Below, piece after piece: positions 60,411 to 64,000 of a stretch of 64,000 nt of DNA (position 1 is its first letter; the number at the start of each line of letters is the position of its first letter). A program made the position numbers and the translations under genes. The stretch comes from JADGGM01 sp025449955 (GTDB lineage Bacteria > Gemmatimonadota > Gemmatimonadetes > Gemmatimonadales > Gemmatimonadaceae), in the NCBI GenBank assembly GCA_036554285.1, contig DATBNO010000059.1, forward strand, positions 124,001-188,000, read 5' to 3'. The notes below the pieces were generated by a model. It had not been told where the DNA came from. It did no database searches and saw only the letters and a list, made by a program, of their open reading frames with translations.

Positions 60411-62951
60411 CTACCGCGCGAACCAGTACGAGAACTTGATCAGGAAGATGTCGTTCGACCGCTGGGCGAACAGCTCGCGCAGGTCGCCGCCGAACGACTG
60501 CGTCCCCGCGTTGGGGAACGAGCCGTCGCGCCCCTGGCTCCAGACGAGAAACAGCGTCGAGCCGGGGCGGTACTCCCACCGGAACACGAGGTTCGACCGG
60601 AATTGCTGGACGTTGAAGCCGCCCGGGTCGTCGGTGACGGTGGTGTCGCCGTACGGCCGGTAGCGCGACGCGTACGCGACGGCCCGCGGGTCGGCGAGCT
60701 CGCGCACGTTCGTGTACGTGCCCTTCGACACGAACGGCGAGGCGTACAACTGGAGCGTCGCGTTAGGCGTGAAGGTGTAGTCGAGGCGCCAGGTGACGCT
60801 CAGCGTGCGTTGCTCGAGGTGGGCGAACGTATAGTGCAGCGCCGACGCGGAGTCGGTGAAGGTGCCGAAGTACTGGGTGTCGTTGCGGTTCTGCCTGTAG
60901 CCGGCGCTCACCGACGTCGCGAAGCGCGACGACACCTTGATGTCGAGCTCGGGCGACACGCTCAGCTGGTGCGAGCGGCCGCCGTCGCCGCGCCAGTAGT
61001 TGACCGACACCGACGGCAGCAGCGCATCGCGATCATCGCCCTGGATCGTGAGCCAGGGCGCGAGATACGGATCCTGGCGGATGGCCGGCCCGCCGCGCGC
61101 GCACCGGTCGCAGAAGGTCGTGCCTAACTGACCGATGGTGCCGCCCATGTGCAGCCACCACCGGTCGTTGAATTGCGTGTGCACGTTGGTGTTGAACGCG
61201 CGCTCGGTGGGCAGGCCGGCGTCGCTCCAGTACTGCCAGTAGTTGACGTTCCACCGGAGCTGCTGCCAGATCGCGTTAGGCGTGCGGAAGGCGAGCGCGG
61301 CCCAACTGGTCCACTCCTGCTGGTCCGCCTGCAGCAGGAAGCCCATGTCGTTGATCTCGAAGCCGGGCGACCGCCGCTGGTACGCCGTTTCCCACTGTAG
61401 CACCTTGCCGCCCACCTTCGCGGCGCGCAGCTCGACGTTGGTGCCGGAGAGCGACGTGCGCGTCGAGTCGAACGTGAGCGGCCCGTCCGGACGCTGGTAC
61501 AGATGCACGGGATCTTCCTGCGTGAGCGCAATGGCGGCGGGACTCCCGGCCACGCGGCTCGCGTCCAACGAGCCGGACACTTCATAGTCGCCCAAGAACC
61601 GGCGTCGCGCATCGATGCCGCCGGCGTACGCGCTCGAGTGCAGATACGGACTGCTCGACGAATCCATGCCGCGATCGACCCCAGTGAAGATCACGCCAAT
61701 GCTCCCGTTGCCCCCGGCATAATCCTGGTTCGCGCGCACGACGGCGTAGTTGGCGCGCGGCTCGAGCGTGACATCGCCCGTGCCGCCCACGCGATCGGTG
61801 ACGGCATCCATGACGCCTAACGAAAACCCGTTCGCGAACCGCCCGGTGAGCTTGGCGGCCCCCAAAATGCGCGTGGCCTGCTCAGCGGTGGAGTCGTCGT
61901 ACACGTCCGCCAGCTCGGGCGCGCGGCCGATGCGTCTCGAATAGAACAGCCCCTCGCCGGTGCTGCAGTCCAACACGACGACACAATTCACGTTGAACGT
62001 GAACAGCCCCTTGGCTTCGACGAAAAACGGCCGCTGTTCGGCGAAGAACGTCTCGAACGCGCTGAGGTTGATCTGTGATGGGTCAGCATCCACCTGGCCG
62101 AAGTCCGGATTCACGGTCGCGTTGAGCAGCAGGTTGGACGACAGCTGATACTTGAGGTCGCCGCCCGCGCTCACCTGCTGATCGCGGTCGTATCCGGATG
62201 ACTGCGGTCCCCGCACGTTCTTGGTCACGAGGTACGGCGTGACCTCGAGATCGCCGGGGCGCGCGAGACCAGTTAGGCCGGTGATCTCGCCGAACTGCGA
62301 CACGAGACCCGAGTGCGACATCCTGTAGAGAGGCCACGTGATCGTTTCCGTGTAGCGCTGGATCCAGCGCCAGATGAGGATGCCGAAGACGCCATCGTGT
62401 CGCGGCGAATAGTGAAGCTGCGACAGCGGTATGCGATACTCGGCGGTCCAACCGAGGGAATCGACGCGCGTGGCCGCGTCCCAGATCGCGTCCCACGCCG
62501 GGTCTTCGGTGCCATCGTTGTAGATCGCGTAGTCGGTCTTCACGCCAGCCGGGTTCACCGAGAACTCGAAGCCGGTGCGGTGATCGTGATACGAGTCGAG
62601 CAGAATCGTGATGTGGTCCGACGCCGTGGGTTCGTCGCGACGAGACAGGAGGCGTACGATGCTGTCGGGATGCGGATCGTACGCGCGGACGAAGACGTAG
62701 AGATTGTGCGCGTCGTACGCGACGCGTGCTACCGTGCGCGCCTTCGGTGTGGCGCCTTCGGTCGGCTGCGCTTCCAGGAATTGATCGATCGCCGGCGCCG
62801 ACGCCCACACGGCATCGTCATCGCGGCCATCGATGACGGGTGGCGTCGTGGCGAGTGTGGCGTGAACGGTCATGGCCGTCGCGCGCGGCGCCGGTGCCGC
62901 CACGGGTTGCACGGCCTGCAGCGCGAGCAAGAGAGCAAAACAACAAGGCAC
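60411..62951 (-). CDS. DUF5916 protein: CBM9-like domain plus outer-membrane barrel
   Basis: 846 residues from GTG 62951. Short signal peptide ('FALLLALQAVQPVAA'), then a CBM9-like beta-sandwich ('PPVIDGRDDDAVWASAPAID', 'HITILLDSYHDHRTGFEFSV', 'WTAEYRIPLSQLHYS') and a DUF5916 region with many alternating strands ('LLLNATVNPDFGQVDADPSQ', 'FFAEQRPFFVEAKGLFTF'), ending 'FLIKFSYWFAR' with a terminal aromatic residue as in outer-membrane barrels. Such proteins are thought to handle carbohydrate or peptide at the outer membrane; the actual substrate is unknown. Confidence 0.88.
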   Translation of the reverse strand: MPCCFALLLALQAVQPVAAPAPRATAMTVHATLATTPPVIDGRDDDAVWASAPAIDQFLEAQPTEGATPKARTVARVAYDAHNLYVFVRAYDPHPDSIVRLLSRRDEPTASDHITILLDSYHDHRTGFEFSVNPAGVKTDYAIYNDGTEDPAWDAIWDAATRVDSLGWTAEYRIPLSQLHYSPRHDGVFGILIWRWIQRYTETITWPLYRMSHSGLVSQFGEITGLTGLARPGDLEVTPYLVTKNVRGPQSSGYDRDQQVSAGGDLKYQLSSNLLLNATVNPDFGQVDADPSQINLSAFETFFAEQRPFFVEAKGLFTFNVNCVVVLDCSTGEGLFYSRRIGRAPELADVYDDSTAEQATRILGAAKLTGRFANGFSLGVMDAVTDRVGGTGDVTLEPRANYAVVRANQDYAGGNGSIGVIFTGVDRGMDSSSSPYLHSSAYAGGIDARRRFLGDYEVSGSLDASRVAGSPAAIALTQEDPVHLYQRPDGPLTFDSTRTSLSGTNVELRAAKVGGKVLQWETAYQRRSPGFEINDMGFLLQADQQEWTSWAALAFRTPNAIWQQLRWNVNYWQYWSDAGLPTERAFNTNVHTQFNDRWWLHMGGTIGQLGTTFCDRCARGGPAIRQDPYLAPWLTIQGDDRDALLPSVSVNYWRGDGGRSHQLSVSPELDIKVSSRFATSVSAGYRQNRNDTQYFGTFTDSASALHYTFAHLEQRTLSVTWRLDYTFTPNATLQLYASPFVSKGTYTNVRELADPRAVAYASRYRPYGDTTVTDDPGGFNVQQFRSNLVFRWEYRPGSTLFLVWSQGRDGSFPNAGTQSFGGDLRELFAQRSNDIFLIKFSYWFAR

Positions 62952-63051
62952 TAGGTCGCATCGCAGCTCGAGTCAGAGGTTGGACAACGGAATTGGCGGA
63001 GGGGTTTCGCTCGGATGATCGCGTGCCGGATGACTGTGGGCAGCCGGCGCG

Positions 63052-63510
63052 TCACTGCACGGTGATCGTACCGCTGTTGCTCGCGGCTGGCGTGGTGCCG
63101 GATTTGGGCTGCGACCATGGGAAGGAACCGACGTACGACCATTCCTTCGTAGTGCCGTTGTACAGCGACAGCTTGCATGCGTAGTCCCACTTTTCGCCCG
63201 GCGCCGCGACGGACAGCGCCAACTTCACGTCCACGTCGCCCTTGTAGCCGCCCTTCGAGACGTCGACGTTGACCTGATTTTTCGCTTGCACACGCGCATC
63301 GTCATTCAGGAATGTTCCGACGCAATAGACCTGTGCCTGTGAAACTGCGGCATCCAGGTTCGCCAGCTCCAGCGGCACACGGATGGTGACATCGGCTTCG
63401 CCGGAGCCTTGCTGGTAGTGCATTCGCTGGCCTTGAGCGGCCAGTGGTGAAACGTGCGCGGCCGTACAGATGGCGACGATGAGCGCGAAGGCGACACGAT
63501 GGTATGGCAT
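63052..63510 (-). CDS. Small secreted protein, unknown function
   Basis: 152 residues from ATG 63510 (GGAGCAC before it). Signal peptide 'VAFALIVAICTAAHVSPLAA'. The mature part is beta-rich: 'ADVTIRVPLELANLDAAVSQ', 'AQVYCVGTFLNDDAR', 'WDYACKLSLYNGT', with two Cys that could form a disulfide. It lies downstream of the repeat protein on the same strand, 50 bases away, so probably one transcript. No family recognised. Confidence 0.65.
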   Translation of the reverse strand: MPYHRVAFALIVAICTAAHVSPLAAQGQRMHYQQGSGEADVTIRVPLELANLDAAVSQAQVYCVGTFLNDDARVQAKNQVNVDVSKGGYKGDVDVKLALSVAAPGEKWDYACKLSLYNGTTKEWSYVGSFPWSQPKSGTTPAASNSGTITVQ

Positions 63511-63560
63511 GAGTGCTCCAAACAGTAAAGGTCCACGTGAAGGCGTTGCGTAAGGCGGAG

Positions 63561-64000
63561 TCATGGCGCTTGTCCGGTCATCGATAGTTTCGTCGCTGCG
63601 ATGGTCTGGGGCGCGAAGGCGATGCCGTTTCCGGTCAGGGCGAGGGGTGCGGCGTCGACCGTCATCGGCGCCGGCGCGAACCCGTTGCCCACCATGCCTA
63701 ACTGCTCGGCGGTCACGAGCGCGGGCGCGAAGGCCACGCCGTTGCCCGTCATCTGCAGTGGTGCGCCGTCCACGTGCAGCGCCGCGAAAGCGAGCCCCAT
63801 GCCGGTCATCTGGAGCGCCGCCGCCTGAATCGATTGCGGTTGATACGAGCCGGGCGTTCCCGGCGCGGCCTTGCCTAACGGAGTCGCGCCGGGCGTCCGC
63901 GTGGGCTTGGTCGGCGCCGAGCCGCCGGCTGGTGCCGCCCCACCGCCTCCAGATGCCGCGCCCGATTCCGCGCCGGCGGCGACTCCGCCGGACGCGCTTC
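63561..64000 (-). CDS. Repeat protein, C-terminal part (runs off the window)
   Basis: The last 145 or so residues of a minus-strand gene whose start lies beyond the window. An Ala/Gly/Ser-rich linker (to about 63840) precedes a run of 19-residue repeats: 'GAPLQMTGNGVAFAPALVT', 'AEQLGMVGNGFAPAPMTVD', 'AAPLALTGNGIAFAPQTIA', flanked by partial copies. The regular hydrophobic-Gly-Asn-Gly pattern suggests a beta-solenoid or adhesive surface segment. 'APLxMTG' repeats occur in other uncharacterised bacterial proteins. Whether it has a signal peptide cannot be seen. Confidence 0.7.
   Translation of the reverse strand, partial: SASGGVAAGAESGAASGGGGAAPAGGSAPTKPTRTPGATPLGKAAPGTPGSYQPQSIQAAALQMTGMGLAFAALHVDGAPLQMTGNGVAFAPALVTAEQLGMVGNGFAPAPMTVDAAPLALTGNGIAFAPQTIAATKLSMTGQAP

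Larger units (their letters stand above)
31..63878. repeat. Dispersed word GCCTAAC(G)/(C)GTTAGGC, about 100 copies
   Basis: Reading both strands I find roughly 100 copies of this 7-mer, spread fairly evenly, about one per 600 bases. Examples: 1047, 5447, 6891, 8530, 13794, 22500, 26724, 43275, 46646, 51262, 61276 (GTTAGGC) and 8923, 15865, 31602, 46405, 55331, 58568 (GCCTAAC). In genes it occurs as x-TTA-GGC (Leu-Gly), x-CCT-AAC (Pro-Asn) or GCC-TAA (Ala-stop). A base-composition estimate gives fewer than ten. The longest gap is about 32.3-36.4 kb. Confidence 0.9.

Noticed and set aside
1..64000. tRNA, rRNA, CRISPR array, insertion sequence or replication origin
   Set aside because: I saw no tRNA-like GGTTCRA arm, no spaced direct repeats, no transposase-like protein and no DnaA-box cluster.

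Overview
The window is high-GC bacterial chromosome, densely coded on both strands. There are no rRNA or tRNA genes, no CRISPR array and no insertion sequence that I can see. The gene content points to a soil-type Gemmatimonadota (or a close relative such as Acidobacteriota). It includes two ADOP-type FtsX permeases each paired with a PadR regulator, a DUF5916 outer-membrane barrel protein, ankyrin proteins, several secreted S9/S10 peptidases and glycosidases, and DinB and VOC small proteins. The phylum is an inference; no marker gene is present.

Layout. 0-2.7 kb: small stress and DinB genes, an alkyltransferase-like DNA repair protein and three small proteins. 2.7-4.7 kb: acetyl-CoA synthetase. 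4.9-7.3 kb: a ccmABCD-like cytochrome c maturation operon. 7.3-14 kb: two ankyrin paralogues flanking a PadR/ADOP unit. 14-17.7 kb: secreted amidohydrolase, peptidase T, a long hairpin repeat and a lipoprotein. 17.9-32.7 kb: S10 peptidase, GH35, GH36-like and GH2 glycosidases, a DUF433/PIN-like toxin-antitoxin pair, and a sodium:sugar symporter fused to a sugar nucleotidyltransferase. With the galactokinase at 46 kb these suggest galactoside use. 27.6-38 kb: small accessory genes (ArsR/SRPBCC/VOC, lipoprotein, esterase, DUF4199, DHFR-like), gene remnants and one attC-like site. 37.9-45.1 kb: a probable natural-product locus (below). 45.3-64 kb: phosphoesterase, galactokinase, secreted proteins, an S9 peptidase, a redoxin, a second PadR/ADOP pair, a PEGA-like lipoprotein, DUF5916, and a repeat protein that runs off the window end.

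Most interesting: at 41.9-43.1 kb two translationally coupled minus-strand genes look like a split borosin RiPP system. One is a SonA/LigA-like helical precursor; the other is an OphMA/SonM-type alpha-N-methyltransferase with the Y-(5)-R-(3)-Y and YGHP motifs. Facing it is a tight operon of prolyl oligopeptidase (the OphP macrocyclase family), a one-domain squalene-cyclase-like protein and an isoprenoid-synthase-like protein. A peroxiredoxin and an FAD monooxygenase lie on the other side. I know of no described borosin pathway with this composition.

Second: the 7-8 base word GCCTAAC(G)/(C)GTTAGGC occurs about 100 times, roughly once per 600 bases, inside genes, as stop codons and between genes. 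That is over ten times what base composition predicts. It forces use of the otherwise rare TTA codon and resembles an uptake sequence, HIP1-like or architecture-imparting word. It also equals the integron core-site consensus. Third: three intergenic long inverted repeats share a GATCGCTCGGC core and appear to be one repeat family.
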